Source: Oceanicaulis sp052055585 (GTDB taxonomy: Bacteria; Pseudomonadota; Alphaproteobacteria; Caulobacterales; Maricaulaceae). From it: a stretch of 64,000 nucleotides of DNA. How positions within the stretch are numbered: the first letter of the stretch is position 1; each line of letters begins with the position of its first letter. The position numbers and the translations under genes were made by a program. The stretch spans positions 496,001 through 560,000 of the forward strand of contig NZ_CP170485.1 in the NCBI RefSeq assembly GCF_052055585.1, given 5' to 3'. Under the pieces are notes generated by a model. The model did no database searches. It was not told where the DNA came from and saw only the letters and a program-made list of their open reading frames with translations. Shown here one piece after another: positions 8,565 through 20,352 of this stretch.

Positions 8565-9670
8565 CAGTCCTCAACCTCACTGGACAAAAACGCCGCCAGA
8601 TCATTCCGATCTGTCTCGCGGGTGATAAAGGCGTCGCCGATCCCCCGCGCCAGGATCAATGTAATCGCGCCGCCTGAATTTTTCTTGTCGTCACCCATGC
8701 GCGACAACAGTCGGGCCGCATCATAGGGGCCGCCGGGCAGTTCGGAAATCCGTGCAGGAAGGCCAACCGCTTCAAGATGGTTTTCGACCCGGGCCGCATC
8801 CTCGGAGCGGCACAGACCCAGCCGGACGGAATAGCGCAAGGCGAGCGCCAGTCCGCAGGCGACCGCTTCGCCATGGATCAGCGCGCCTTTTTCGGCCTCG
8901 GCTTCAAAGGCATGGCCAAAGGTGTGGCCCAGATTGAGCAGGGCCCTTACGCCGCTTTCCAGCTCATCCTCGGCGACGATGCGCGCCTTGAAGGCGACAG
9001 CATCCGCAATGGCCTGAACCAGCCCGTCGCCGGTGACCGCATCAACGCCCTGCGCTTCAAGCCGTTCAAACAGTTCGGCGTCCTGAATGAGGCCCGCCTT
9101 GACGATTTCGGCATAACCCGCGAGCACTTCGCGCCTGGGCAGGGTGTCGAGAAAGGCCGTGTCAGCGATCACCAGATCCGGCTGATGGAAGGCGCCGATC
9201 AGGTTCTTGCCGTGGCGCGTATTGATGCCGGTCTTGCCGCCCACCGAGCTGTCGACCTGCGCCAGCAAGGTGGTGGGGATCTGGATGAAACGTGTACCGC
9301 GCTTGAGAATGGCCGAGGCAAAGCCGGTCAGATCGCCCACCGTGCCGCCGCCAAAGGCGATGACGGGTTCGGAGCGTTCCACATTCAGCTCCAGCAGCCG
9401 GTCACACAGATGTTCAAGGCTCGACCAGGTCTTTGCGCCTTCACCGCCTTCGATCTCGATGATCTCAAGGCGGACGCCCGCTGCGTCAAACGCCTGATTG
9501 AGGCGGGTCGCATGATGGGTGAGGGCTGCAGCGTCCGCCACCACGACGGCCCGGCCGCGTGGCGCCCGCAAGGACAGCCGGTCCGCCCGGCTCGACAGGG
9601 CGTCACGGCCGATCACCACTTCATAGGCTCGCGAAGCGGCTTTGACCTCGATTACGCGCAAAACGCTCAT
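8564..9670 (-). CDS. aroB: 3-dehydroquinate synthase
   Basis: AroB converts DAHP to 3-dehydroquinate, the second step of the shikimate pathway, with NAD+ and a divalent metal. The 368-residue product has the GGGTVGDLTGFAS NAD-binding motif, GGKTGIN, and the metal-binding histidines in LNLGHTFGHAFE and IHGEAVACG. It overlaps the aroK stop by four bases (ATGA) and the transporter start by one, so the three genes form a tight operon. Confidence 0.97.
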   Translation of the reverse strand: MSVLRVIEVKAASRAYEVVIGRDALSSRADRLSLRAPRGRAVVVADAAALTHHATRLNQAFDAAGVRLEIIEIEGGEGAKTWSSLEHLCDRLLELNVERSEPVIAFGGGTVGDLTGFASAILKRGTRFIQIPTTLLAQVDSSVGGKTGINTRHGKNLIGAFHQPDLVIADTAFLDTLPRREVLAGYAEIVKAGLIQDAELFERLEAQGVDAVTGDGLVQAIADAVAFKARIVAEDELESGVRALLNLGHTFGHAFEAEAEKGALIHGEAVACGLALALRYSVRLGLCRSEDAARVENHLEAVGLPARISELPGGPYDAARLLSRMGDDKKNSGGAITLILARGIGDAFITRETDRNDLAAFLSSEVED

Positions 9671-10227
9671 CTGGCTTTCGTATCCTGATATTGCGCCAGG
9701 GCGTCCAGCACCTGGTCGGCGGATTGTTCATGGCTGCCCACAGAGGTGTCCACCACAATGTCGGCCTGGGCGTAAATCGGCGAGCGTTCGCGTTCAAGTC
9801 GCGCCATGATCTCGGCGGGATCGCCCTGAGCCAGCAGGGGGCGGGCGCCGGGCTTGCGCGCCACGCGCTCGACCAGCACATCCAGATCGGCTTTCAGCCA
9901 GATCGAGATGGCCTGCGCCTTGATGAGCGCGCGCGTTTCATCATTGATGAATGCGCCGCCGCCCAGCCCGATGATCATGGGTTCGGGCTCTTCAAGCAGG
10001 CGGGCGATCACCTTGCGCTCGCCATCGCGGAAGGCCGGTTCGCCAAAATCTGCAAAAATTTCAGCAACGCTTCGGCCCGCCGCGCGTTCGACTTCCTCGT
10101 CCGCGTCCGCGAACTCCGCACCCAGACGCCGGGCGAGGCGACGGCCGATTGTGGTTTTGCCCACACCCATGAGGCCTACAAGCGTCACATGACGGCTCAG
10201 CACAGGCGGATTGTCAGAATTTGTCAT
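9667..10227 (-). CDS. aroK: shikimate kinase
   Basis: This phosphorylates shikimate at the 3-OH with ATP. The 186-residue product has Walker A GLMGVGKTT, the DADEEVE shikimate/Mg2+ site (normally DxD), the GxGGG motif as GLGGGAF and the lid arginine region KPGARPLL. The second of two adjacent ATGs (10227) gives the usual start; the other adds one Met. It is the first gene of the aroK-aroB-transporter operon. Confidence 0.96.
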   Translation of the reverse strand: MTNSDNPPVLSRHVTLVGLMGVGKTTIGRRLARRLGAEFADADEEVERAAGRSVAEIFADFGEPAFRDGERKVIARLLEEPEPMIIGLGGGAFINDETRALIKAQAISIWLKADLDVLVERVARKPGARPLLAQGDPAEIMARLERERSPIYAQADIVVDTSVGSHEQSADQVLDALAQYQDTKAR

Positions 10228-10348
10228 CACACTGTAAGGCTATACGCCAATGCTGCGCAGGCGAGCAATCGCTGCTGACGTCTGGAAAACGCCGCAATCG
10301 GCTGCTTTAGTGTACGTTCAGGGCAAGCGACACGGAAAAGGGACCATC

Positions 10349-10489
10349 ATGAAATCCATTCTGATCGGCCTGGGCGTTGGGCTGGTAGTGATCATCGGCG
10401 GCTTCATCGCTCTTTTGGGACTTGCGGACGCGAATGCGCCGACGCCCGAGGAAGTGCGTGTCGAGGTGACTGATGCGCTGGTCGATTAA
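10349..10489 (+). CDS. 46-residue single-span membrane protein
   Basis: A small gene preceded by AAAAGGGACC and starting at the ATG at 10349. The product has two or three charged/polar residues, one hydrophobic helix (about residues 4-26, LIGLGVGLVVIIGGFIALLG) and a short acidic tail with PEEVRVEV. The tail lies outside the helix; orientation is not certain. The last 17 bases overlap the start of the next gene in another frame, so translation is probably coupled. I know no family for it. Its regular codon use and the ribosome-binding site support a real gene. Confidence 0.6.
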   Translation: MKSILIGLGVGLVVIIGGFIALLGLADANAPTPEEVRVEVTDALVD

Positions 10490-12134
10490 GGCCGCTCTGC
10501 TGGCCGCCAGCGTATTGGCGAGCGGTCAGTCTTTCGCCCAGTTCCAGCCTGCGCCGCGCCAGATCGAAGTGGCCCAGCTGGGCGATGTCGATCCGTTCGA
10601 GGTTGGGGTGAACCCGGTGCTGCCCGACACGGTCTGGAGCACGGGCCATGCCGGCGCCTTGAATGGCGCCCTGTCGGTGCTGCCGGATCGCGCCAGCCCG
10701 GGTTGGACCAGCCCGGCTGCGGCGCGTCTGGCGCTGAACGCCCTGCGCTCGTCCGGTGAACCGCCCCGGGGCGGGCGCGATGATTTCCGCCTTGCCGCCA
10801 AACGGGCTGACCGGGCGCTGGCCGCCAGTCGCGCCCAACTGGCCTATGAGCTGTTGTCCCGGACGCCGCGCGTGAACGAATCAGACCCGCTGTCGCGCGT
10901 CTTCGCCGAGACCGCGCTTGCCATGGGCCGCACCCAGGAAGCGTGCCGCGCGGCCGATGCGCTTCTGGAAGGTCGGGATGCGGCCTATTGGCTGCGGCTT
11001 CGGGCAAGCTGTCTGGCGCTTGATGGCGCAATCCCTGCCGCAGAGCTGACGGCGGAGCTGGCGCGGGCCCAGGCGGAAAGCCCGAATTTCGACATCCTGT
11101 TCGACGCGCTGGTTCTGGGGCGGTCTGCGCCGGAAGATTTCCAGCCCCGCACCGCCCTGCAACTGACCTTGCTGGAAGCGTTGGCGCCGGGTGTGCGTCT
11201 GGTTCCGCATGAGGATGCGCCGGGCTGGCTGCATCTGGCCGCCGAGCGCACCGGGCCGGCCATCGCCTTGCCCGAGACGCTTCCTGAAGCGCTGGAAACC
11301 GCTGTGACCATGGAGGGCGCCGAGCGCGCCGCCGCGCTGGGTGCTCTGATCGGTCAGGATATTGATCGTGAGATTGCCGCTGAGGCGCTGGCGGTGCGTC
11401 TGTCCGATGCAGCCCAGCAGGGCCTGTTCATGGAAGCCGCGCTGACTTTCGGTCCGGAAGTGGCGAGTCTGCCGATCACCGAGGATACGCTGGCTCATGG
11501 CGTTCACTTCGTGCTGGCGGCGCTGGCGGCGGATGATCTCAACGCAGCCGAGCGCTGGCGTGAAGCGCTGATGGATGGCCCGCCTGCCCCTGCACCTGCG
11601 CCTTCGGAAGATCCGCTTGCGGCGCCTGCAACGGATCTGGGTACGCTGCCGTCTCTCGATGGTGAAGCGATTGAGCCGGGCGAAGAAATGGCGGCTGAAG
11701 AGCCTGAATGGCAACCGCCGGCGCCTGGCGTGCTTGTCGCGCTCGATTTTGCGCGGGCCATTGCGCTTGATGAAGTGCGCGATGACGCCTTCATGGCCTT
11801 GCTGGCGGCGCGGCTTGAGACCGCAACGCCTGAACGCTTGTGCCAGGCGGCAGGTCTGGTTGCGCTGGGCGCGAATGATCAGGGCGAGCTGCAACAGGCG
11901 CTGTCCGGGCTGACCCGGCAGAGCGGCGTGATCCCGCCGGCTTTTGGTCCGTTGTTGCTGGCGGCGGGGGCGGGTGCTCTGGGGGAAACCCAGCTGCATG
12001 CGGCCTCCTTGCTGGATCGCCATCCGGATGATGCGGAAACCTGCGGTGCCTCCATGCTGGCGCTTGATCATGCGGGGCTGCGGCGTCAGGCGTTGCAGTA
12101 TCTTCTGGCGCGGGTGATCGAGGACGCCGCGTGA
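10473..12134 (+). CDS. exported alpha-helical protein of unknown function
   Basis: A 553-residue protein with a clear signal peptide (MRWSIKAALLAASVLASGQSFAQ). The mature part is rich in Ala, Leu, Arg and Glu with helical-hairpin periodicity (for example AYELLSRTPRV, CRAADALLEGRDAAYWLRLRASCLAL), reminiscent of TPR/SEL1-like solenoids but without a clean consensus. A Pro/Ala/Glu-rich linker spans about residues 367-425. It sits between a tiny membrane protein and xerD, overlapping xerD by four bases (GTGA). The role is unknown; a periplasmic scaffold is a guess. Confidence 0.8.
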   Translation: MRWSIKAALLAASVLASGQSFAQFQPAPRQIEVAQLGDVDPFEVGVNPVLPDTVWSTGHAGALNGALSVLPDRASPGWTSPAAARLALNALRSSGEPPRGGRDDFRLAAKRADRALAASRAQLAYELLSRTPRVNESDPLSRVFAETALAMGRTQEACRAADALLEGRDAAYWLRLRASCLALDGAIPAAELTAELARAQAESPNFDILFDALVLGRSAPEDFQPRTALQLTLLEALAPGVRLVPHEDAPGWLHLAAERTGPAIALPETLPEALETAVTMEGAERAAALGALIGQDIDREIAAEALAVRLSDAAQQGLFMEAALTFGPEVASLPITEDTLAHGVHFVLAALAADDLNAAERWREALMDGPPAPAPAPSEDPLAAPATDLGTLPSLDGEAIEPGEEMAAEEPEWQPPAPGVLVALDFARAIALDEVRDDAFMALLAARLETATPERLCQAAGLVALGANDQGELQQALSGLTRQSGVIPPAFGPLLLAAGAGALGETQLHAASLLDRHPDDAETCGASMLALDHAGLRRQALQYLLARVIEDAA

Positions 12135-13072
12135 GCGCACGCTCGATCGACCTGTTTCTGGACATGATGGCGGCGGAACGCGGCGCCGCCCGCAACACGC
12201 TGGACGCCTACCGCCGCGATCTGGAAGACGCAGCGCAGCGGCTGGGGGCTCAGGGCGTCGGCCTTGAAGACGCCCAGACCAGGCATGTGGAGCGCTTCCT
12301 GTCTGATCTGGCCGCAGATGGCTTGTCGCCCGCGACGGCCGCCCGGCGCCTGTCCGCGCTCAAGCGCTATTACCGTTTCCTGCTCAAGGAAGGGCTGCGC
12401 GCTGATGATCCGGCGAAGACGCTTTCCGGGCCGAAAAAGCCGCGCCCGCTCCCCAAGGTTCTCAGCGAAAGCCAGGTTGAGGCCCTGTTTGACGCCGCCG
12501 ATCGGATTGAGGGCGCGGACGGGTTCAGGCTGCGCGCTTTGCTGGAGCTGCTTTATGCTGGCGGATTGCGGGTCAGTGAGCTGGTGACCTTGCCGCTTGC
12601 GGCGTTTGCGCGCTCGGAACGCTGCCTCGTGGTGACGGGGAAGGGCGACAAGGAGCGTCTTGTGCCCCTGACCGATAGCGCAATCGCGGCGGTGGAAGCC
12701 TACAAGGCGGTGAGGGGGGATCATCTGCCCGCGCGCTCTGTTGCAACCCATGCCCTGGCGTCGCGCTATCTGTTTCCATCCCGGACGGCGAAAGAGGGGC
12801 ATCTAACGCGGGAGCGCTTTGCGCAAATGCTCAAGGCGCTGACGCTTGAGGCCGGGCTTGATCCGCAAACGGTCAGCCCGCACGTGATGCGTCACGCCTT
12901 TGCGACTCATCTTCTGGCGAACGGGGCGGATTTGCGCAGCGTTCAGAGCCTTCTGGGACATGCGGACGTGTCCACGACCGAGATTTATACACATGTGCTG
13001 GAGGCGCGATTGAAAGCGCTGGTGCATGATGCGCACCCGCTGGCGCACAATGATACAGCTGACCAAGGGTGA
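12131..13072 (+). CDS. xerD: tyrosine recombinase XerD
   Basis: XerD with XerC resolves chromosome dimers at dif under FtsK control. The 313-residue protein has the N-terminal SAM-like core-binding domain and a complete catalytic set: Arg147 (GGLRVSEL), Lys171 (GKGDKE), His251/Arg254 (HVMRHAF), His277 (GHADV) and Tyr286 (EIYTHV). The GTG start at 12131 overlaps the upstream stop as GTGA and matches the family N-terminus. Length and context (aroK nearby, no phage genes) mark it as the housekeeping recombinase, not an integrase. Confidence 0.95.
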   Translation: MSARSIDLFLDMMAAERGAARNTLDAYRRDLEDAAQRLGAQGVGLEDAQTRHVERFLSDLAADGLSPATAARRLSALKRYYRFLLKEGLRADDPAKTLSGPKKPRPLPKVLSESQVEALFDAADRIEGADGFRLRALLELLYAGGLRVSELVTLPLAAFARSERCLVVTGKGDKERLVPLTDSAIAAVEAYKAVRGDHLPARSVATHALASRYLFPSRTAKEGHLTRERFAQMLKALTLEAGLDPQTVSPHVMRHAFATHLLANGADLRSVQSLLGHADVSTTEIYTHVLEARLKALVHDAHPLAHNDTADQG

Positions 13073-13172
13073 AACCGGCCCGTCATTTGCTCATAACAGT
13101 GCATAGATTGCGTCGCGCTTGAGCGCCCATTAGTTTGCGCCCTCCACAAGGGCCCATCCACCAGGACCTTCC

Positions 13173-14153
13173 ATGTCTGATACCACGCGCACCTATCTCG
13201 ATTTCGAACGGCCCATCGCCGAGCTTGACGCCAAGATTGAAGAACTTGAAAGCGTCCTGTCCCGGAACGGTGAGGACGCCCCTGATGCGGCGGAAGAAAT
13301 CGCCAAGCTGCGCCAGAAGTCGTCGGACCAGCTCAAAGCGCTGTATTCCAAGCTCGACGCCTGGCGCAAAACCATGGTGGCGCGTCACCCCGAGCGTCCG
13401 CACCTGCGCGATTACATTGCCGGCCTGATGACCGATTTTGAGGAACTGGCGGGCGACCGCCGGTTTGGCGAGGACCACGCCATCGTGGGCGGGCTGGGCC
13501 GTCTCAATGGCCGTCCGGTGGTGCTGATGGGACATGAGAAGGGTCATGACACCCAGTCCCGTCTCAAACACAATTTCGGCATGGCGCGCCCTGAAGGCTA
13601 CCGCAAGGCGATGCGCCTGATGGATCTGGCCGAGCGCTTTGACCTGCCGGTCGTCACGCTGGTGGACACGGCGGGCGCCTATCCGGGCATTGGCGCGGAA
13701 GAACGCGGTCAGGCGGAAGCCATTGCCCGCTCCACCGAGCGCTGCCTGACGCTGGGCACGCCGCTGGTGAGCGTGATCACGGGCGAGGGCGGCTCTGGAG
13801 GCGCTGTGGCGCTGGCCTCGGCCAACACCGTCATGATGCTGGAGCATTCGATCTATTCGGTGATCTCGCCGGAAGGCTGCGCATCCATCCTGTGGCGCGA
13901 CAATGCCCGTGCGAAGGATGCAGCTCTGGCGATGAAAGTCAGCGCGCAGGACCTGATCGAGCTCAAGATCATCGACAACATCATCGAAGAGCCGGTCGGC
14001 GGCGCCCATCGTGACCGCGCGGGCGCCATCCGCAAGGTGGGTGAAGCGATTGAAACGGCCCTGTCGAGCATGGACGGGCTGAGCCCGGTCGAGCTGCGTC
14101 AGCGCCGCCGCGATCGTTTCCTTAATATCGGCCGGTCCCTGCTTGAGGGCTAG
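13173..14153 (+). CDS. accA: acetyl-CoA carboxylase carboxyltransferase alpha subunit
   Basis: AccA with AccD transfers the carboxyl group from biotin-BCCP to acetyl-CoA, making malonyl-CoA for fatty acid synthesis. The 326-residue product has an N-terminal helical hairpin (residues 1-60), then the crotonase-like carboxyltransferase domain with VTLVDTAGAYPGIGAEERGQ, GEGGSGGA and SVISPEGCASILW. The start at 13173 follows an AGGACCTTCC site. It is separated from xerD by 100 bases. Confidence 0.97.
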   Translation: MSDTTRTYLDFERPIAELDAKIEELESVLSRNGEDAPDAAEEIAKLRQKSSDQLKALYSKLDAWRKTMVARHPERPHLRDYIAGLMTDFEELAGDRRFGEDHAIVGGLGRLNGRPVVLMGHEKGHDTQSRLKHNFGMARPEGYRKAMRLMDLAERFDLPVVTLVDTAGAYPGIGAEERGQAEAIARSTERCLTLGTPLVSVITGEGGSGGAVALASANTVMMLEHSIYSVISPEGCASILWRDNARAKDAALAMKVSAQDLIELKIIDNIIEEPVGGAHRDRAGAIRKVGEAIETALSSMDGLSPVELRQRRRDRFLNIGRSLLEG

Positions 14154-14159
14154 GCCCTC

Positions 14160-15251
14160 TCAAAGCCACGCGTCCCGATCAATATCGGCCCAGTCGCGCA
14201 TGGACTGGGGCCGGTAGTTCGCGTCTTCATGATCAAAGCGCACCCAGACGCTGGGGTGAAACAGCGCCAGCGCTTCGGCGGCTGGCGCCGGGGCTTCTCG
14301 CACGCGATCCCCCAGAGCCGCCAGCAGGCCGCCGGGGATCTTGAAGTCTGCCAGAGGATCGGGTTCGAGCCGGGAATCCAGAACCGCGTAATCAATCGCG
14401 AGACCCTTGCTGCGCGCTTCGTCGGCCATCCATTTGAGGGCGATGTCAGACAGCGGGGTATTGGCGCTTTCCCCGCCCCCTACGCCGCCATGGGGGCCAA
14501 TGAACCAGATCTGCTTGAGCGGATCGGTTTTGTTGAGCGCCTCCCTGGAGGCCTCCATCGGGGTCAGCGGAAACGCCTTGCGGGTTTCATCCAGCGCACA
14601 GGCATGACGGGCGTTCAGCACCTTGCGGTTCAGCTGGTCGTCGTGGAAGCGATACTCTGCATTCAGTCGCTCATTGATGTCGTGATCGTCCGAGAGGTCC
14701 GGGATGCCCAGAGCCCCGACGGTATCCCAGCAGCCCAGGAAATGGATGTCGGGCTCAAACCCGTTGCGCTCCCGAAACTCCCGGCACATCCAGGACGTGG
14801 GTTTGAGCTCCTTGGAGCGATAAAGCGCGTAGGCGTCCGGCAGCTTGCCCAGATTGCGCCGGTGCAGGAGCCCTGAATTGTAGATCAGCCCGGCGAGGGA
14901 ACGCACGGTGTAGGCGCCGCGGGAAAAGCCGAACAACCAGATCTCGTCGCCCTCGCGATAGTTCAGAGACAGGAAGCGGTAGGCGTCATAGATCTTTTCT
15001 TCCAGTCCGCCGCCAAACGCGCCCTGCCGCTTCTTGCGCAAGGAGGACAGCATGCGGCTGAACCAGCCCGAATTGCTCTGGGTGAAGGGCGTGCCGACAC
15101 CGGAGTCGTAATAGACGATCTGCTCGACGGGCCTGTCCGGATTGGAGGTGTCGCAGCCGTCCAGCGAGAAGGCCAGCTTGGCCACATTGGTGGGCACTTT
15201 CTGGCTGATGGTTTGCCAGGTGCCGTCGCAACACACGATCAGCCGTTTCAT
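14160..15251 (-). CDS. DUF2235 alpha/beta-hydrolase-like protein
   Basis: A 363-residue protein of the DUF2235 family (PF09994; related to the catalytic domain of Tle1-type T6SS phospholipases). The ATG at 15251 is chosen because GGAGG sits 5 bases upstream and the conserved KRLIVCCDGTWQ begins there. The nucleophile elbow GFSRGA (108-113), YYDSGVGT and the downstream FIGPHGGVGGG region with candidate acid/His residues are seen. There is no adjacent T6SS, VgrG or immunity-like gene, so a housekeeping or lipid-related hydrolase role is more likely than an effector. Confidence 0.85.
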   Translation of the reverse strand: MKRLIVCCDGTWQTISQKVPTNVAKLAFSLDGCDTSNPDRPVEQIVYYDSGVGTPFTQSNSGWFSRMLSSLRKKRQGAFGGGLEEKIYDAYRFLSLNYREGDEIWLFGFSRGAYTVRSLAGLIYNSGLLHRRNLGKLPDAYALYRSKELKPTSWMCREFRERNGFEPDIHFLGCWDTVGALGIPDLSDDHDINERLNAEYRFHDDQLNRKVLNARHACALDETRKAFPLTPMEASREALNKTDPLKQIWFIGPHGGVGGGESANTPLSDIALKWMADEARSKGLAIDYAVLDSRLEPDPLADFKIPGGLLAALGDRVREAPAPAAEALALFHPSVWVRFDHEDANYRPQSMRDWADIDRDAWL

Positions 15252-15321
15252 CATTACCTCCGAAAACTGGTCAGGAACCATGACTCCGAAGGGAATTTTG
15301 CGCAATCGATGATTTATCGCC

Positions 15322-15798
15322 TCAGGCGAGCCGGTGTTCGAGCCAGGGCAGCATCCGGCCCGGCGTCAGCCTGGAAGGGCGATCCTCTATGAAACTCGCG
15401 CCCATCGCCGTGTAGAAGCCGCGCGCATTGGGATCGGACAGGATGTGCAGGACAGCGGCGTCCGCCATGCGCGCCTGATCCAGCGCCCAGTCATAGAGCG
15501 TCTTGCCCAGGCCTGAGCCAATGGCTTCGGGGGCGATGAAAAGAAGGTCCAGCATCACCGCGAGACCACCTTCGGCCTCATAGGGGGTGCTGATTTGCGC
15601 CAGCCCCATAGGCAGGCCGGTTTGCCAGGCTGCAATGGCGCGGCCTTCGCTGGCGGCGTCCGGATCAAGACGGAGCACCGTCTCCATCTTCGCCATCATG
15701 TCCGCATCATAGCCCCAGAACGCCTTGGAGCGCAGGATCATCGCATTGACAGCGTCAAACTGATCCGGCTCCAGGCGCGTCAGGCTAGTATCGGGCAT
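15322..15798 (-). CDS. GNAT family N-acetyltransferase
   Basis: A 158-residue GNAT-fold acyltransferase. Motif A is LDLLFIAPEAIGSGLGKTLYDWAL, carrying the acetyl-CoA pyrophosphate loop; GFYTAMGASFIED is the usual C-terminal strand-helix. The substrate is unknown. It lies 23 bases downstream of secA on the same strand and may be read through from it. Confidence 0.85.
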   Translation of the reverse strand: MPDTSLTRLEPDQFDAVNAMILRSKAFWGYDADMMAKMETVLRLDPDAASEGRAIAAWQTGLPMGLAQISTPYEAEGGLAVMLDLLFIAPEAIGSGLGKTLYDWALDQARMADAAVLHILSDPNARGFYTAMGASFIEDRPSRLTPGRMLPWLEHRLA

Positions 15799-15821
15799 GA
15801 AGCCTCACTTTGGCGTCAGGA

Positions 15822-18602
<2,781 letters not shown>

Positions 18603-18718
18603 GACGTATCTGCCTTGACGGGCGAACAATGAATTAAGGACGGCGTGAGGACGACAGGCGGAGCCTGGTCGCATCTCTGACGTCGTAGAAGGTCACTGGT
18701 GACTTAAGGAGGCCCTGA

Positions 18719-19711
18719 TTGACTGTCAATCAAGCCCGCCGTCTGCTTGTAGCAGCTGCGTTGATCACGACTGCGTTCGCAGGGGGCTGTAGCCCCCAAG
18801 ATACTGAAGAATCACAACCTCGTGGGGCAAGTGCGTCACAGGCGGGACTGCGCTTCATCGCTGAGCGTGACGTTGCCCCGTCCGAGATTGCCGCTCGCGT
18901 CGGTGAAACCGTGATCACGGTCGAGGATGTGCGCCGTGAGGCGGTGACGCTGGGACTGACGGATACGCCGCAGGCGCTGATGCCGACCGATCAGGTGTTT
19001 CGGGACATTGTGTCAGACCTGATCGACCAGCGCCTTCTGGCTCTGGAGGCCGTGGCGCGCAACGTTCAGGATGAGGAGGAGGCCCGCTTGCGGCTGGCCG
19101 CCGCCGAGGAACGCATTCTGGGCAATATCCTGGTCGAGAACGCCATTGCGTCCGCCGTCACCGACGATGCGATCGAGCAGGTTTATGAGGAGCAGAGCCG
19201 GCTCGCTCCCCGCACGGAGGAAATCCGGGCGCGGCACATCCTTGTGGAGACGCGCGAGGAAGCGGTCGAGGTCGCCCGCCTTCTGGCCGAGGGCAGTGAT
19301 TTCGGTCAGCTGGCCGCTCAAGTCAGCCGCGATCTGGCGACCCGGTTCAGCGGCGGGGATCTGGGTTATTTCACCCGCACGGGCATCCTGCCGGGTTTTG
19401 CGCAAGTGGCGTTCGCCACAGACGAGGGTGCGGTGAGCGCGCCGTTCGAGACCGAGTATGGCTGGCACGTGCTGCAGGTCATGGACCGGCGCTTGCAGCC
19501 GCGTGAAAGCCTTGAGGAAGTGCGGCCCAATATCGTGCGGTTCCTGACCTTGCAGGGCATTGATGACCTTCTGGAGGTGCTGCGCGAACGCTATCCGGTG
19601 ACGCGTGTCGCCGGTCGGGCCCCGAGCGCCCTGCGCACGACCGAGCCGAGTGCAATCCCGCCTGAAGACCTTGATACGCCGGAAGAGGCGCCCGGGCAGG
19701 ATGCGCCCTAG
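18719..19711 (+). CDS. parvulin-type peptidyl-prolyl isomerase lipoprotein
   Basis: A 330-residue PpiC/SurA-like folding factor for envelope proteins. Translation most likely starts at the TTG at 18719, because AAGGAGG lies 6 bases upstream and the frame then gives a signal peptide ending in a FAGGC lipobox (Cys24). A SurA-type N-terminal helical region (VGETVITVEDVRREAV) precedes one parvulin domain (IRARHILVET to TEYGWHVLQV). The C-tail is Pro/Glu-rich and disordered. Divergence from secA and closeness to mutT are typical of alphaproteobacteria, except that argJ is missing after this gene. Confidence 0.9.
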   Translation: MTVNQARRLLVAAALITTAFAGGCSPQDTEESQPRGASASQAGLRFIAERDVAPSEIAARVGETVITVEDVRREAVTLGLTDTPQALMPTDQVFRDIVSDLIDQRLLALEAVARNVQDEEEARLRLAAAEERILGNILVENAIASAVTDDAIEQVYEEQSRLAPRTEEIRARHILVETREEAVEVARLLAEGSDFGQLAAQVSRDLATRFSGGDLGYFTRTGILPGFAQVAFATDEGAVSAPFETEYGWHVLQVMDRRLQPRESLEEVRPNIVRFLTLQGIDDLLEVLRERYPVTRVAGRAPSALRTTEPSAIPPEDLDTPEEAPGQDAP

Positions 19712-19771
19712 GCCTTAATGGCCCATATACCCTGTCCTCAAAGACCGCTTTAACCAGAATGGCCCAGTGTT

Positions 19772-20197
19772 ATGAGTTCTAGTCTGTTGCTTGTGGTGGC
19801 GTGCGCGCTTGTCGATCCGGATGGTCGTGTGCTGCTGGCCCGGCGTCCTGAAGGCAAACAGCATGCAGGGCTCTGGGAGTTCCCGGGCGGCAAGGTGGAA
19901 CCGGGCGAGAGCCCTGAGCAGGCCCTGACGCGGGAGCTGCGTGAGGAGTTGGGGATAGAGCCATGCGAGCAATGCCTGCAGCCCTTCGCCTTCGCATCCG
20001 AAAAGCTCGAGACGGGCGGGCATCTGCTAATGCCGCTCTATGTATGCCGGCGCTGGGACGGGTTCATCAATCCAACCGAGGGCCAGGCCATCGCTTGGGC
20101 GAAACCCGACCAGTTCCGCGACTACGCCATGCCTCCGGCCGACAAGCCGCTGGCGGCGGAATTGCGCGACAGGCTGGTCGGCTCACGCGTCGGTTGA
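19772..20197 (+). CDS. mutT: 8-oxo-dGTP diphosphatase MutT (Nudix)
   Basis: A 141-residue Nudix hydrolase that removes oxidised dGTP from the nucleotide pool. The Nudix box GG-KVEPGES...RELREELG spans residues 39-61 and is intact; the flanking LWEFPGG and WAKPDQF are MutT-like. Its stop codon (20195-20197) is embedded in TTGA, which may start the downstream Flp pilin gene. The normal neighbour argJ is missing between it and the parvulin gene. Confidence 0.94.
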   Translation: MSSSLLLVVACALVDPDGRVLLARRPEGKQHAGLWEFPGGKVEPGESPEQALTRELREELGIEPCEQCLQPFAFASEKLETGGHLLMPLYVCRRWDGFINPTEGQAIAWAKPDQFRDYAMPPADKPLAAELRDRLVGSRVG

Positions 20198-20352
20198 TCG
20201 AGGACGAGAGCGGGGCGACCGCCATCGAGTACGGTTTGCTGGTCGGTTTGCTGGGCGTTGTGGTGATCACCGCCGTGTCGCTTCTGGGCAATCAGCTCTG
20301 GGCGCTGCTTCAGACTGTCAGCACCACTATCAGCACTGCCTCGGGCGGCTAA
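20194..20352 (+). CDS. Flp/Fap-type pilin overlapping mutT
   Basis: A short gene for a type IVb (Tad) pilin. EDESGATAIEYGLL is the diagnostic prepilin motif, with the processing site after Gly and Glu at +5, followed by one hydrophobic helix (about 20 residues) and a Ser/Thr-rich tail. No ATG or GTG exists in a suitable place; the TTG at 20194 overlaps the mutT stop as TTGA and gives 52 residues with a seven-residue leader. The frame stays open upstream inside mutT (RLTRRLIEDESG), which looks like an ordinary Flp leader. No other tad gene is visible nearby. Confidence 0.7.
   Translation: MIEDESGATAIEYGLLVGLLGVVVITAVSLLGNQLWALLQTVSTTISTASGG

Noticed and set aside
12131..13072. Tyrosine recombinase as a sign of an integrated element
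   Set aside because: Length, motifs and position between housekeeping genes identify chromosomal XerD; no phage or att features flank it.
14160..15251. DUF2235 protein as a T6SS toxin
   Set aside because: No VgrG, PAAR, chaperone or immunity-like gene is adjacent; the family also has non-secreted members.
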